From Nostoc sp. NMS9 (GTDB lineage Bacteria; Cyanobacteriota; Cyanobacteriia; Cyanobacteriales; Nostocaceae): a DNA stretch of 64,000 nt. A program made the translations under genes and the position numbers. Every line of letters begins with the position of its first letter. Position 1 is the stretch's first letter. The DNA lies in contig NZ_JABXKL010000099.1 in the NCBI RefSeq assembly GCF_017114995.1, positions 1 through 64,000 on the forward strand, written 5' to 3'. The notes beneath the pieces are model-generated. The model was not told the DNA's origin, did no database searches, and worked only from the letters and a program-made list of their open reading frames with translations. Shown piece by piece: positions 16,603 through 25,218 of the stretch.

Positions 16603-17346
16603 ATGGCTTGGCAGCGTCCTGACGGTCGTCTTCCTTACGAACTACGTCCGATCAGCTTTTACCCCAATTTCACCCGCTTTGCCCCCGGTTCTGTTCTTGC
16701 AAGATGCGGTGATACGCAAGTACTTTGTACCGTTAGCGTTAATAAGGGAGTTCCAAAGTTTCTCGAAGGAACTGGTAAAGGCTGGTTAACTGCTGAGTAC
16801 CGAATGCTACCATCTGCTACCCAAAAACGGCAAGAAAGGGAATTATTGAAATTATCTGGACGCACGCAAGAAATTCAACGTCTAATTGGACGTAGCTTAC
16901 GCGCAGCAGTGGATTTTGAGGCACTGGGAGAACGCACGCTGACTGTGGATGCTGATGTGTTACAAGCAGATGCTGGAACTCGCACAACAGCAATTACAGG
17001 CTCGTTTGTGGCGTTGGCTCTTGCAATTTCTAAATTGTTGCAAGAGGGCGTATTGGAGCGATCGCCTTTGTGTGGACAGGTAGCAGCAGTTTCCGTAGGA
17101 TTACTGAAGGGAGAGCCATTTTTGGATCTAAATTATATCGAAGATATGGCTGCAACAGTAGATTTTAATGTAGTGATGAATCAACATCTGGGAATCATTG
17201 AAGTCCAAGGAACAGCCGAAGAAGGCAGCTTTAGCCGCACTCAGTTGGATCAACTGCTAGATGTCGCCCAAAAAGGAATTCAGGAATTGTTAATTGCCCA
17301 ACGTGAAGCGATCGCAGACTGGGAGGCGTTGTTTGTGATTAATTAG
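16603..17346 (+). CDS. rph: Ribonuclease PH
   Basis: Protein of 247 residues. It is a phosphate-dependent 3'-5' exoribonuclease that trims tRNA 3' ends. Family features in order: MAWQRPDGRLPYELRPISF, VLARCGDTQVLCTVSV, GWLTAEYRMLPSAT with the Arg-rich RKKRE-like stretch, GRTQEIQRLIGRSLRAAVD, then the phosphate-binding part TVDADVLQADAGTRTTAITG and LDLNYIEDMAATVDFN with the catalytic Asp residues. Length is normal. It stands alone after a repeat block, with about 270 bases before pgl. Confidence 0.95.
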   Translation: MAWQRPDGRLPYELRPISFYPNFTRFAPGSVLARCGDTQVLCTVSVNKGVPKFLEGTGKGWLTAEYRMLPSATQKRQERELLKLSGRTQEIQRLIGRSLRAAVDFEALGERTLTVDADVLQADAGTRTTAITGSFVALALAISKLLQEGVLERSPLCGQVAAVSVGLLKGEPFLDLNYIEDMAATVDFNVVMNQHLGIIEVQGTAEEGSFSRTQLDQLLDVAQKGIQELLIAQREAIADWEALFVIN

Positions 17347-17619
17347 GTTTATTAATTTTTAATAAGAATTAATAAATGTATCCTCTGTGGCGTTAATCAA
17401 CAAAGTATCAAGTAACTGGATGTAAATAAAAATAATCATGAGAGTGGTTAGTAGTTAGTACGACTCACTACTGACAACTTACGGTTAAAGGTGATAAGGA
17501 GGGTCTACATTTTTCCAGTCTACTTAATCCACGATGTTAAATGTTTCAAAAGTTAAAAAGGGAGATTGTAATAAGTTCGGTATTGTATTGCTGGAAGCCA
17601 GCAATATGATGATGAAGCC

Positions 17620-18342
17620 ATGAACAAAACCGTTGAAGTTCTACCGGATCAGCCAGCGCTGGTTGCACGAGCGCTAGAATTAATCCTGTCTAAGTTAGAA
17701 ACTGCTATTGAGCAGCGGGGGCAGTTTACCATCGCCTTATCTGGTGGCAGTACACCTAAACCGTTATACGAAGCGATTGCTACTCAAAAACTGCCTTGGG
17801 ATAAAATTCATATATTCTGGGGGGATGAGCGTTACGTACCACCAGATCACCCCGATAGCAATGAACTGATGACGCGTCGTGCGTGGCTAGATCGCGTTGA
17901 TATCCCAGCGGCTAACATTCACCCCGTACCAACTTTAGAAGCCAATCCAGAACTGGCTGCTGCCAAGTATGAACAACAACTCAAAGAATTTTTCAATTCT
18001 TCTGGTCTCGAGTTTCCCCCGTTGGATGTAGTATTACTAGGAATGGGTGATGATGCACATACCGCATCTTTGTTTCCCCACACAGAGGCTCTGAAAGTAG
18101 GCGATCGCCTCGTCACTGTAGGTAACAAAGACGGAAACCCCAGGATAAGTTTCACATATCCCTTCATCAACTCTGCTCGTAGCGTGATTTTTCTGGTTGC
18201 TGGGGCTAATAAACGACCAGCTTTAGCGCAAGTCTTTGCACCTGTAGCTGATGACTTTACTTACCCATCCCGCTTAATTCAGCCCCAAGGAGAACTTTGG
18301 TGGCTGCTGGATGCGGCAGCAGGTTTGGAACTTCAACATTGA
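17620..18342 (+). CDS. pgl: 6-phosphogluconolactonase
   Basis: Protein of 240 residues of the DevB/NagB-type lactonase family: ALSGGSTPKPLYEAI near residue 41, IHIFWGDERYVPPDHPDSN near 66, and VVLLGMGDDAHTASLFP near 140 with the catalytic His. It hydrolyses 6-phosphogluconolactone in the oxidative pentose phosphate pathway, a major source of NADPH in the dark and in heterocysts. Nothing unusual in length or motifs. Its 3' flank is a run of repeats rich in CCCCTGC. Confidence 0.95.
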   Translation: MNKTVEVLPDQPALVARALELILSKLETAIEQRGQFTIALSGGSTPKPLYEAIATQKLPWDKIHIFWGDERYVPPDHPDSNELMTRRAWLDRVDIPAANIHPVPTLEANPELAAAKYEQQLKEFFNSSGLEFPPLDVVLLGMGDDAHTASLFPHTEALKVGDRLVTVGNKDGNPRISFTYPFINSARSVIFLVAGANKRPALAQVFAPVADDFTYPSRLIQPQGELWWLLDAAAGLELQH

Positions 18343-18565
18343 ACAATGGGGCATTGGGAGTGCTAAGTGCTGAGTTAGGAGTTACTATTATTTCCCCTGC
18401 TCCCCTGCTCCTCTGCACCCCTGCCCCTCTGCTCTCCTTCCCCGTGTAAGAGTGTCCAATTCATTGTTCGATTAGCAGTAATTGCTAGAATCTAAATCTA
18501 CGGCCGCCCTCTGCTTGCCAGTCCTAAATATATTTATGATGATCTTGAACAAAGGCTAAATATCG

Positions 18566-19441
18566 ATGATCGTCTGCCCTAATTGCAATCATCCCAACCC
18601 TGACGGCGCTGTCCAATGTGAAGCTTGTTATACACCATTACCTGCGACTACTAATTGTCCCAGTTGTGGGGCAACTGTGCAGGCAGATGCTGCATTCTGC
18701 GGTCAGTGTGGCTATAACCTTCACTCTGCAGGTGTTCCACACGTTCATACGGCAGTAGCTGCAACAGTAACTCCCGATATTCCCGTGGAAGTGCCAGCGT
18801 TAGTTCCACCCGATCCACTGTTAGAACTTTTACAACCAGATGCCTTGGGAATTAGCGGTTCTACTAACTCCCATCGTCCTGAATCATCTTTACCACCAAC
18901 AGAGGTAGAAGTTCCCCCAGAACCAACGCCACAGGTACCTGTTACAGTAAGCAGCCCCCCAGAACCAGCGTCAACCGTTGTAGCTCAACCCGTAGTCTCT
19001 GGACAAAGTAGTATTCCAACTCCACCACCTGTGGAACCAGCACCAGCCTCTGAAGCCGAAGCACCACCGCCAGCAGCACCAACTGCAACTGCTGCCAGAA
19101 CGCAATTGCAGCAGGTTACAGCACGGTTAATCCACGTTCAAAGCGATCGCTTAATTGAATTACCGCAAAATTTTTCTGTGATTCATATCGGCAAGCCTAA
19201 TGACCGGATTCCTCCAGATATAGATGTTTCAGGATTTCCCAATTCCGAAATTGTCTCGCGGATTCATGCAGATATTCGCGTCGAGGGAGATGCTCATTAT
19301 GTAGAGGATGTAGGAAGTTCTAATGGCACTTATATTAATAATTTGCCACTTTTACCAGGGAACCGCCATCGCTTGCGACCAGGCGATCGCATCAGCTTGG
19401 GTAAAGGAGACTTGATGACATTCCTCTTTCAGCTTGCTTAA
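18566..19441 (+). CDS. Zinc-ribbon and FHA domain protein
   Basis: Protein of 291 residues. Two tandem zinc ribbons open it: CPNC...CEAC (residues 4-21) and CPSC...CGQC (31-48). A Pro/Glu-rich linker of about 100 residues follows. The C-terminal 95 residues form an FHA domain with IHIGKPNDRIPPDI, SEIVSRIHADIRVEG (Ser-x-x-His motif) and DVGSSNGTYINNLPL. FHA domains bind phosphothreonine, so this is probably a reader of Ser/Thr kinase signalling. Cytosolic, no signal peptide. The double ribbon plus FHA layout is common in filamentous cyanobacteria. Confidence 0.88.
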   Translation: MIVCPNCNHPNPDGAVQCEACYTPLPATTNCPSCGATVQADAAFCGQCGYNLHSAGVPHVHTAVAATVTPDIPVEVPALVPPDPLLELLQPDALGISGSTNSHRPESSLPPTEVEVPPEPTPQVPVTVSSPPEPASTVVAQPVVSGQSSIPTPPPVEPAPASEAEAPPPAAPTATAARTQLQQVTARLIHVQSDRLIELPQNFSVIHIGKPNDRIPPDIDVSGFPNSEIVSRIHADIRVEGDAHYVEDVGSSNGTYINNLPLLPGNRHRLRPGDRISLGKGDLMTFLFQLA

Positions 19442-19518
19442 CTGATTCTCGATCGATTGTGACATCAGTCTAAGTATTTTCTGCCCATCCTCCGGCATCC
19501 ATTTTGGAGGAGCAACAA

Positions 19519-19632
19519 ATGAACTGCATCAAACAAGCGACGGATAACTATGTTGTTCTTGAAAAGGCCATAGTTGACAGCCGTCGCTTCGAGGTGCGAA
19601 TTGTTGCATTGCCCAGCAACTCCATTACCTGA
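19519..19632 (+). ncRNA. Long hairpin overlapping a 37-codon frame
   Basis: A ttttggagg ribosome-site-like sequence precedes a frame MNCIKQATDNYVVLEKAIVD... of 37 codons. The same region forms a long stem: GCGACGG and AACTATG (19537-19551) pair with CATAGTT and CCGTCGC (19569-19587) around a small internal bulge. The structure argues for a regulatory or small RNA in the leader of the M50 gene (19679). The frame could equally encode a micro-protein. Low confidence in either. Confidence 0.35.
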
Positions 19633-19678
19633 ATAATTACACTAGGATGGATGGAAATACACTGCCAATGAGTGACCT

Positions 19679-20422
19679 ATGAGGGAACCAAGTAAAAATT
19701 TTGAAACCTTGCTCGCTAAAGAAGCCCCGCCAGTTGTTGAACGCATGGGGCGAACCTGGCTAGTTGCAGCAGCGATCGCAACTGCTTTATTGTGGCAAGT
19801 ACCAGGAGGGGATTATATCTTATACCCATTTACAATTCTGGCAACTTGGTTTCATGAAATGGGTCACGGTTTAATGGCACTGCTATTAGGGGGACAGTTT
19901 CAGAAGTTGCAGATTTTTAGCAATGGTTCTGGTGTCGCAACTTATGGCATCCGGTCGTCGTTGGGGCCAATTGTCCCGGCAATAATCGCCGCAGCCGGGC
20001 CAATGGGGCCGCCTCTTGCCGGTGCAGCTTTGATTCTGGCTTCTCGCAGTTTTACAGCAGCAACCCTCTGTTTGAAAATTTTAGGAAGTTTTTTGCTATT
20101 GTCCACCTTAATTTGGGTGCGTTCCTGGTTTGGATTGGTGGCAATTCCCTTACTAGGTTTAATAATCTTAGGTATTGCCTTAAGAGCACCTCGCTGGACG
20201 CAAGGGTTTGTGATTCAATTTTTGGGTGTACAAGCTTGTGTAAGTACGTACCATCAACTTGATTATCTATTTAGTAGTTCTGCTGGTCCCCTTGGAATTT
20301 CTGATACAGCGCAAATGCAGCGATATTTGCTTTTACCTTACTGGTTTTGGGGCGGGTTAATGGCGATCGCATCTCTGGTGATTTTAATCCAAAGTCTCCG
20401 TGTTGCTTATCGTTCTGAGTAA
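19679..20422 (+). CDS. M50-type membrane metalloprotease
   Basis: Protein of 247 residues with about six hydrophobic segments. The zinc-binding motif HEMGH sits in the second membrane helix (TWFHEMGHGLMALLLGG, about residues 57-73). This is the site-2-protease-like M50 arrangement. The cyanobacterial branch is not characterised, and a second conserved Asp motif (as NPDG in classical S2P) is not obvious. After the first helices comes a Gly/Pro-rich AAAGPMGPPLAGAA stretch. The stop codon overlaps the ATG of the next frame (TAATG), which suggests translational coupling. Confidence 0.82.
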   Translation: MREPSKNFETLLAKEAPPVVERMGRTWLVAAAIATALLWQVPGGDYILYPFTILATWFHEMGHGLMALLLGGQFQKLQIFSNGSGVATYGIRSSLGPIVPAIIAAAGPMGPPLAGAALILASRSFTAATLCLKILGSFLLLSTLIWVRSWFGLVAIPLLGLIILGIALRAPRWTQGFVIQFLGVQACVSTYHQLDYLFSSSAGPLGISDTAQMQRYLLLPYWFWGGLMAIASLVILIQSLRVAYRSE

Positions 20423-20607
20423 TGAGTAAGAAGCACCATCAAAAGGCGATTGAATCTTTAGCTCAAAGAATTAGCGAACATCAAGAAAAGATTAAACTAG
20501 AATCAGAGAAGAGTTTTCCTGACGAAGGTTTAATTAAGCATTGGTAAAAAGAGATTTGTGCTTTTGACAAGGCAATCCAACAAGCACGTAAAAGATTGGG
20601 ACAATAA
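20422..20607 (+). pseudogene. Small conserved coiled-coil protein with in-frame stop
   Basis: The ATG overlaps the stop of the M50 gene. The frame reads MSKKHHQKAIESLAQRISEH...LIKHW, then a TAA at 20545, then continues in the same frame as KEICAFDKAIQQARKRLGQ to 20607. The two parts together look like one 60-residue helical protein of a type often seen in cyanobacterial spacers. A single base change explains the stop. Either a truncated 41-residue peptide is made or the gene is dead. Confidence 0.55.
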
Positions 20608-20614
20608 CTAAAAT

Positions 20615-20869
20615 ATGCAGATTAGCGATCGCCCTCTTGCAATAACCAATTCAACCCTCAGTACCTTGATTGCTGAATTAGGTATAGAATGCCTGAAAGT
20701 ACAAGCATTCGTTAACCAGTTACAGTTAACTAGTTTAACTGCGAACCAACAAGCTGAAATTCTAGCAGAACTCCTAGCTGGTGTGGTTCATCTGCATAAT
20801 CATTGTGACGAAGATTTTCAGACGCTAATTAGTGAAGAAATGGAAAAGTTGCCAGATAATGAGGATTAG
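20615..20869 (+). CDS. Hypothetical protein, 84 residues
   Basis: Acidic helical protein (MQISDRPLAITNSTLSTLIAE...LAGVVHLHNHCDEDFQTLI...EKLPDNED). There is no membrane span or signal peptide and I do not recognise the family. The HLHNHCDED stretch could bind a metal, which is only a guess. It lies seven bases after the broken small gene on the same strand and probably shares its transcript. Confidence 0.55.
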   Translation: MQISDRPLAITNSTLSTLIAELGIECLKVQAFVNQLQLTSLTANQQAEILAELLAGVVHLHNHCDEDFQTLISEEMEKLPDNED

Positions 20870-20980
20870 AGAAGAATTCAGAAGTCAGAATAAAGAGATT
20901 TTATCAGTATAATAGCCTGGATATTGTTAAAAAAAATTCGCCGCTAATAACTCTTACCTTCGCGGTTCGATACTCTAAGC

Positions 20981-21889
20981 ATGTCCACCCAACCCATAAT
21001 TCAAAGCATATACACCGACGGTGCTTGCACCGGTAATCCTGGCCCTGGTGGTTGGGGTGTTGTCGTCTACTTCAGCGACGGCTCAATCCACGAAATGGGT
21101 GATGCATCCCCTCATACCACTAATAATAAAATGGAGATGCAAGCTGCAATCGCCGCCCTTGAATTTCTGCAAACATCTCAACAAGCCCAACCCATCACCC
21201 TTCATACGGATAGCGAATACCTGATTAACTGCGTTACCAAATGGGTGAAAGGCTGGAAAAATAAAGGCTGGAAAAAGTCAGATGGTAAACCCGTCCAAAA
21301 CCAAGACCTTTTAGAAATCTTAGATGAACTCAATACCCAACAAGTAAAATGGCAACACGTCCGGGGACATTCTGGTAACATAGGTAACGAACGTTGTGAT
21401 GCGATCGCTCGCACTTATGCTAGTGGCAAAACCCCTTCCCTACAACAATTATCTTCCACAGATTTTTATAAATCTTTACCTTACAAAAATGAATTAAATG
21501 TAGCAAAAGTAGCTGATTATGAAAAAAACTCTAGAATAACTAACCAAAGTCCGCAAGAAATCAGTACTTCTGCACCAGAAATAACCGTTATGGAACTATC
21601 AACTGGGCCAACTGCGGCCGTAACCGATGAAAAACCGCCAGAAATGAGGGTTTTGCAACTCCGCAGCTTGGTCGAAACTCTGCGTATAGCTGACGAAATT
21701 TCTGAAAAAGGCTACTTAATCACCAGTTCTGAGTTAGCAGACTTGATGGATGTCCACGCCAGCGCTGTCACCAGTCGTGGAGATCAATGGCGCTGGCGAA
21801 ACTGGATAGTGTCACGGGTACGCCGTGAAGGAAATCAAATTCTTTGGGAATTGGAACGCGGGGATCAAGTAGGAGGGGAAGAGGAGTAG
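20981..21889 (+). CDS. rnhA: Ribonuclease HI with C-terminal extension
   Basis: Protein of 302 residues. Residues 1-150 are RNase HI, which cuts the RNA strand of RNA-DNA hybrids: IYTDGACTGNPGPGGWG with the first catalytic Asp, NNKMEMQAA with Glu, LHTDSEYLINC with Asp, and WQHVRGHSGNIGNERCDAIA with the last His and Asp. A variable linker follows. Residues about 215-300 form a second conserved region (LQLRSLVETLRIADEISEKG, ITSSELADLMDVHASAVTSRGDQW) that looks like a small winged-helix DNA-binding fold and recurs in other cyanobacterial proteins. The extended form is typical for cyanobacteria. Confidence 0.92.
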   Translation: MSTQPIIQSIYTDGACTGNPGPGGWGVVVYFSDGSIHEMGDASPHTTNNKMEMQAAIAALEFLQTSQQAQPITLHTDSEYLINCVTKWVKGWKNKGWKKSDGKPVQNQDLLEILDELNTQQVKWQHVRGHSGNIGNERCDAIARTYASGKTPSLQQLSSTDFYKSLPYKNELNVAKVADYEKNSRITNQSPQEISTSAPEITVMELSTGPTAAVTDEKPPEMRVLQLRSLVETLRIADEISEKGYLITSSELADLMDVHASAVTSRGDQWRWRNWIVSRVRREGNQILWELERGDQVGGEEE

Positions 21890-22012
21890 GGAGTGGGCAG
21901 AGGGGCAGAGGGGCAGGGGAGACAAGGGGACAAGGGGAATTATTGAACAAGTCTCTCCCTTGTCTCCCCCTTCTTCCTTGTCTCTTCTCCATGCTCAATG
22001 CCCAATGCCGAA
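21886..22012. repeat. G-rich and C-rich repeat with inverted arrangement
   Basis: Runs of ggggcagaggggcag and gacaaggggacaagggg are followed by ctcccttgtctcccccttc, so the region can form a long GC hairpin between rnhA and the convergent cruG. It may act as a two-way transcription barrier. Confidence 0.6.
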
Positions 22013-22019
22013 TGCCCCA

Positions 22020-23231
22020 CTATATATACTTGCGTCCTCGCCACTCGCGCGGGGTGCGCAATGCAGATAAAAAGATTCGTAGCACAGCTAAGGGATCAGC
22101 CAAAGGAGAAAGCCAGAATAACCAGCTGCCTTTAGCGTTTATGCGATCGTAAGAAGGTGCGATCGCTATTAGCATTGCAAAGCGAATCACCAACAGGAAT
22201 AAATTCAGTCCCAGCAGCAGGAGTGGGGGAGTGGGCAAATATGAGAGTGTGGGAGAAATCAACAAAAAAGTCAGGACAATTAAAAGGGGTAGACCTTGAA
22301 CAGATGCGAGTAGCCATAAATCTCCCCACAACTGAGAGCGAGAAGTTGCATCTTTGAGATCGAGACTCCGCCCCCATTCTTTCCACGTCTCCATCGCCCC
22401 TTCATACATGCGTACCTTTAATACCTTTGCACCATCTAAAAAACCGACCTTATAACCTTGGATAGCAATATTACGTGCCAACGTGACATCATCACAAAAA
22501 GAACTCTTCGCACTGCTATAACCACCTACAGCAGCTAAAACGGAGCGACGACACAAAAAACACTGCCCATTTGCCATTACCCGTTCTGGTTGCTCTGTAT
22601 TGATCCCCGCTGGGTCAAATCGGTAAAGCAAAGTCATCAACAAAGCCGGTTGTAGCCAACACTCCCCAGGATATTTGAGGATGAACTGGGGTGAAAGAGA
22701 AACCAAATCGTAGCCTTGTGCTTCGGCCGTCTTCACCAAACCAGCAACTAAACCAGGATGTGGTTGGATATCAGCATCCAGCCCCAGGAACCACTGACTA
22801 GCCTCTGAGCTATATAGAAAACCGTTATGCAACGCCCAAGGACGCCCCACCCAACCAGAGGGTAAGGGATCATCTGTCATCAGGCGAAAGCGCGGATCTT
22901 TCTGCTGTGAGGCTTTTACTAAGTCGGGGGTGCCATCACTAGATTTGCTGTCTACAACCATAATTTCCCGAACTTCATAGCTTTGCTGACTTAAACCAGC
23001 CAACAGAGGGCTGATGCGAAGTGCTTCGTTCAGTGTGGGAACAACGATGCTAACCCTACCCAAAAGCTCAGGTGTCGGTTGTTGGGGTTCTATTGGAGGA
23101 TGGCGTCTTGGCCCCTTTAACAGGCGTGAAAACAGAATCGCCGTTGCTGGTACTTGGATAAGTAGCAATAAAAGAGAAATTGTACTTTCCACTATCGAAG
23201 CGTTGTCTACTGTTGTCAAAATACTTAACAA
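22020..23231 (-). CDS. cruG: Carotenoid 2'-O-glycosyltransferase CruG
   Basis: About 403 residues. It is a membrane-bound family 2 glycosyltransferase: an N-terminal hydrophobic anchor (about residues 18-38), VSIVVPTLNEALRI near 62, MVVDSKSSDGTPD near 95 and WFLGLDADIQP near 145 (Asp-x-Asp), QCFLCRRSVLAAVGGY, and two or three hydrophobic segments in the C-terminal third. The neighbour encodes CruF. In Synechococcus 7002 this pair adds the 1'-hydroxyl and the 2'-sugar of myxoxanthophyll, and I use that precedent for the name. The first codon here is TTG; a GTG 13 codons further in is an alternative start. It lies about 110 bases after cruF. Confidence 0.85.
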   Translation of the reverse strand: MLSILTTVDNASIVESTISLLLLLIQVPATAILFSRLLKGPRRHPPIEPQQPTPELLGRVSIVVPTLNEALRISPLLAGLSQQSYEVREIMVVDSKSSDGTPDLVKASQQKDPRFRLMTDDPLPSGWVGRPWALHNGFLYSSEASQWFLGLDADIQPHPGLVAGLVKTAEAQGYDLVSLSPQFILKYPGECWLQPALLMTLLYRFDPAGINTEQPERVMANGQCFLCRRSVLAAVGGYSSAKSSFCDDVTLARNIAIQGYKVGFLDGAKVLKVRMYEGAMETWKEWGRSLDLKDATSRSQLWGDLWLLASVQGLPLLIVLTFLLISPTLSYLPTPPLLLLGLNLFLLVIRFAMLIAIAPSYDRINAKGSWLFWLSPLADPLAVLRIFLSALRTPREWRGRKYI

Positions 23232-23341
23232 TTAAAATCGCTACTATACAACATAAATGGGCATGGGGCATGGGGCATTGGGTATTGGTTTATTCCCTTC
23301 TCCCTCCCCAATTCTCAGTCCCCAGTCCCCAGTTCCCAGGC

Positions 23342-24250
23342 TTATTTCAAGGCAACTTCAACCTTTGCTACTGATACTTCTTTGGTTACTGGTTCAACAG
23401 TAACTTGAGCAGGTGTGGTTGAACTCCTTGACCACAGCACCACAGCCGGAATCACACCTAGCAATAAGCCGAGTAATACAGGAATGGAGAATCCAGCGGC
23501 CAAGCTGAGTCCGGCGGCGAAGGCAAAGTTAGTTAAATAAACGACTAAGGGCAGATTTAGTTGCGATCGCTCTAATTTAATCGAGGTATTTCTCCACAAT
23601 AATCCTGCCACACTCATAAACAGGGCGCTAGTACCAAACCAACCTACATAGTTCTGGTAAGGTGTTCCAAAGAAAGCTCCTGGTTGTTCCCAATACCAGA
23701 AGGGCAGAGAAGATTGACTCATAGCTGGTTCAAGGGCAAAGTCCCAGCAAGTGAAGAGTAAAGCACCAACGGCTATCGCAGCAATATGGCGACCCCAACT
23801 GGGTTTTTGAGCCACTTTCAAACCAGTTCTTGCAATTAAGTAAGACGACAGCCCAACATAAAACCAAGATAAAGGAATTGTAAAAGGAACTAGCCCTCCA
23901 ATCTTATAACCCAAGCCACTCAAGTAGCTATAATCACCAAATGGAAACCCTGTGCTAGTTCCCAGTAGTTCACTCCCCAAAGAGATAAACATAGCTGGTA
24001 GCATAAATGCTAGCCAAGTTCCTAAGCCCAACGTCCGGTAGGCATAAATGGAGACAGCTATTGTCCCTAAGATGATATCAACTACACCGCCGCCAGCCAT
24101 ACTTAACTGTATGGCAGTTTCACCTACCTGCGATAAGTTGAAAATTATTTCAGCATTAGGTACTACCAGTAGCATCCCTACCAGTCCAAAGGCTTTTGAC
24201 GCGATATGACCAATGAGGCATACGCGTTCAGCAATAACAAGTTGTCTCAT
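23342..24250 (-). CDS. cruF: Carotenoid 1',2'-hydratase CruF
   Basis: Protein of 302 residues, polytopic with about eight hydrophobic segments. It matches the carotenoid biosynthesis protein family: ELLGTSTGFPFGDYSY near residue 93, VPFTIPLSWFYVGLSSYLIA, CWDFALEPAMSQSSLPFWYWE near 170, and PYQNYVGWFGTSALF. Conserved acidic and Trp residues in these loops are the usual features. It adds water to the psi end of gamma-carotene on the way to myxoxanthophyll. ATG with an AAGGA site ten bases upstream. cruG follows downstream, so the two form an operon. Confidence 0.88.
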   Translation of the reverse strand: MRQLVIAERVCLIGHIASKAFGLVGMLLVVPNAEIIFNLSQVGETAIQLSMAGGGVVDIILGTIAVSIYAYRTLGLGTWLAFMLPAMFISLGSELLGTSTGFPFGDYSYLSGLGYKIGGLVPFTIPLSWFYVGLSSYLIARTGLKVAQKPSWGRHIAAIAVGALLFTCWDFALEPAMSQSSLPFWYWEQPGAFFGTPYQNYVGWFGTSALFMSVAGLLWRNTSIKLERSQLNLPLVVYLTNFAFAAGLSLAAGFSIPVLLGLLLGVIPAVVLWSRSSTTPAQVTVEPVTKEVSVAKVEVALK

Positions 24251-24635
24251 GATAATTCCTTAACAAGATGTGACACGCGGCTACTAGGCTGCTAACAGTT
24301 TACAAATCTTTAATTAATTTGTACCGCAATTCTCGACAAACTTGTTTGGCTTTCTTGGGAATAGCATAAAAGTCTATTGATTGAAGCTATAAAAATATAA
24401 TGCTAAACTTACTAGTTTAAGCCATATATTCAAAATCTATATAATTTTATCTGTAATAACTTCTGGTTTCTTGTCTCATTGATACCCGTATCGGGAAAAA
24501 CTCCTTTTATACTGGGATATCGTTAAGGGAGGACAACCATCATAAATTGAGCAAGTCCTCAAGCAAAATAAAGTCTTGAGTTACTACACTTATTTATGCG
24601 ATAAAACCTTAACCCTGTACTAGAAATATAAACCC

Positions 24636-25082
24636 ATGTCAATTTTGAAAAGAGTTCCTTGGGTGTCCCTGGCGCTAGTACTACTGAGTTACAGTACTTT
24701 GGGCTGGGTAATATCTGAAACACATGCTTCTATATTTGTGTGGGTGGCAACTGTAGTTGCTATCTTACTTTTAATTGTAACTTTGACCGCTCCTTGGCCG
24801 AAGATGACATATTACTATAGGATTTTGCTTAAATCAAATACCAGGTCTTTCGGCGTTGCCGTCTTTGCAGCTTTCTTGTTCTTTATCATGATTGCCTGGT
24901 TTCAGGTATTTCTTGATACCTTACTCATCATTTCAGCGACTATATTAGTCAGAATAGACTTTCAAAGAGCGGGTCTTAAGGAAGTCCTAGCTTTTTCAAC
25001 TGCCTCTATCTTTTCATTGGGAGGTTTAGCTTTGGGTGCGCTAATCTACAAGTTCATATATTCCCAAATTCCGCTAATGTGA
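24636..25082 (+). CDS. Small four-helix membrane protein, paralogue of the gene at 2960
   Basis: Protein of 148 residues with about four hydrophobic segments (residues 9-25, 32-50, 70-100, 115-140). It starts MSILKRVPWVSLALVLLSY, and after the first span it has STLGWVI, matching the ILLGWYL of the protein at 2960. Both keep the basic loop after the second helix and a Gly-rich last span. I do not recognise the family. It is flanked by cruF (divergent) and the MlaE-type permease (convergent), which gives no functional hint. Confidence 0.6.
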   Translation: MSILKRVPWVSLALVLLSYSTLGWVISETHASIFVWVATVVAILLLIVTLTAPWPKMTYYYRILLKSNTRSFGVAVFAAFLFFIMIAWFQVFLDTLLIISATILVRIDFQRAGLKEVLAFSTASIFSLGGLALGALIYKFIYSQIPLM

Positions 25083-25218
25083 TGAAGTATATCCAATAAA
25101 GCTAGCGATGCCTGTGCCAACGCTTCATAATCAGTATTGCTTACCCAGAACTTCCTTTTTGGTTCATATTCCCAACTTCTTAAAAAAGTTGTGAATCTTG
25201 TTTACTATTTACTTGGGT

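Noticed and set aside
20940..20985. tRNA-like ggttcga sequence before rnhA
   Set aside because: A T-arm-like ggttcgat is present but no acceptor stem, D-arm or anticodon arm can be paired around it.
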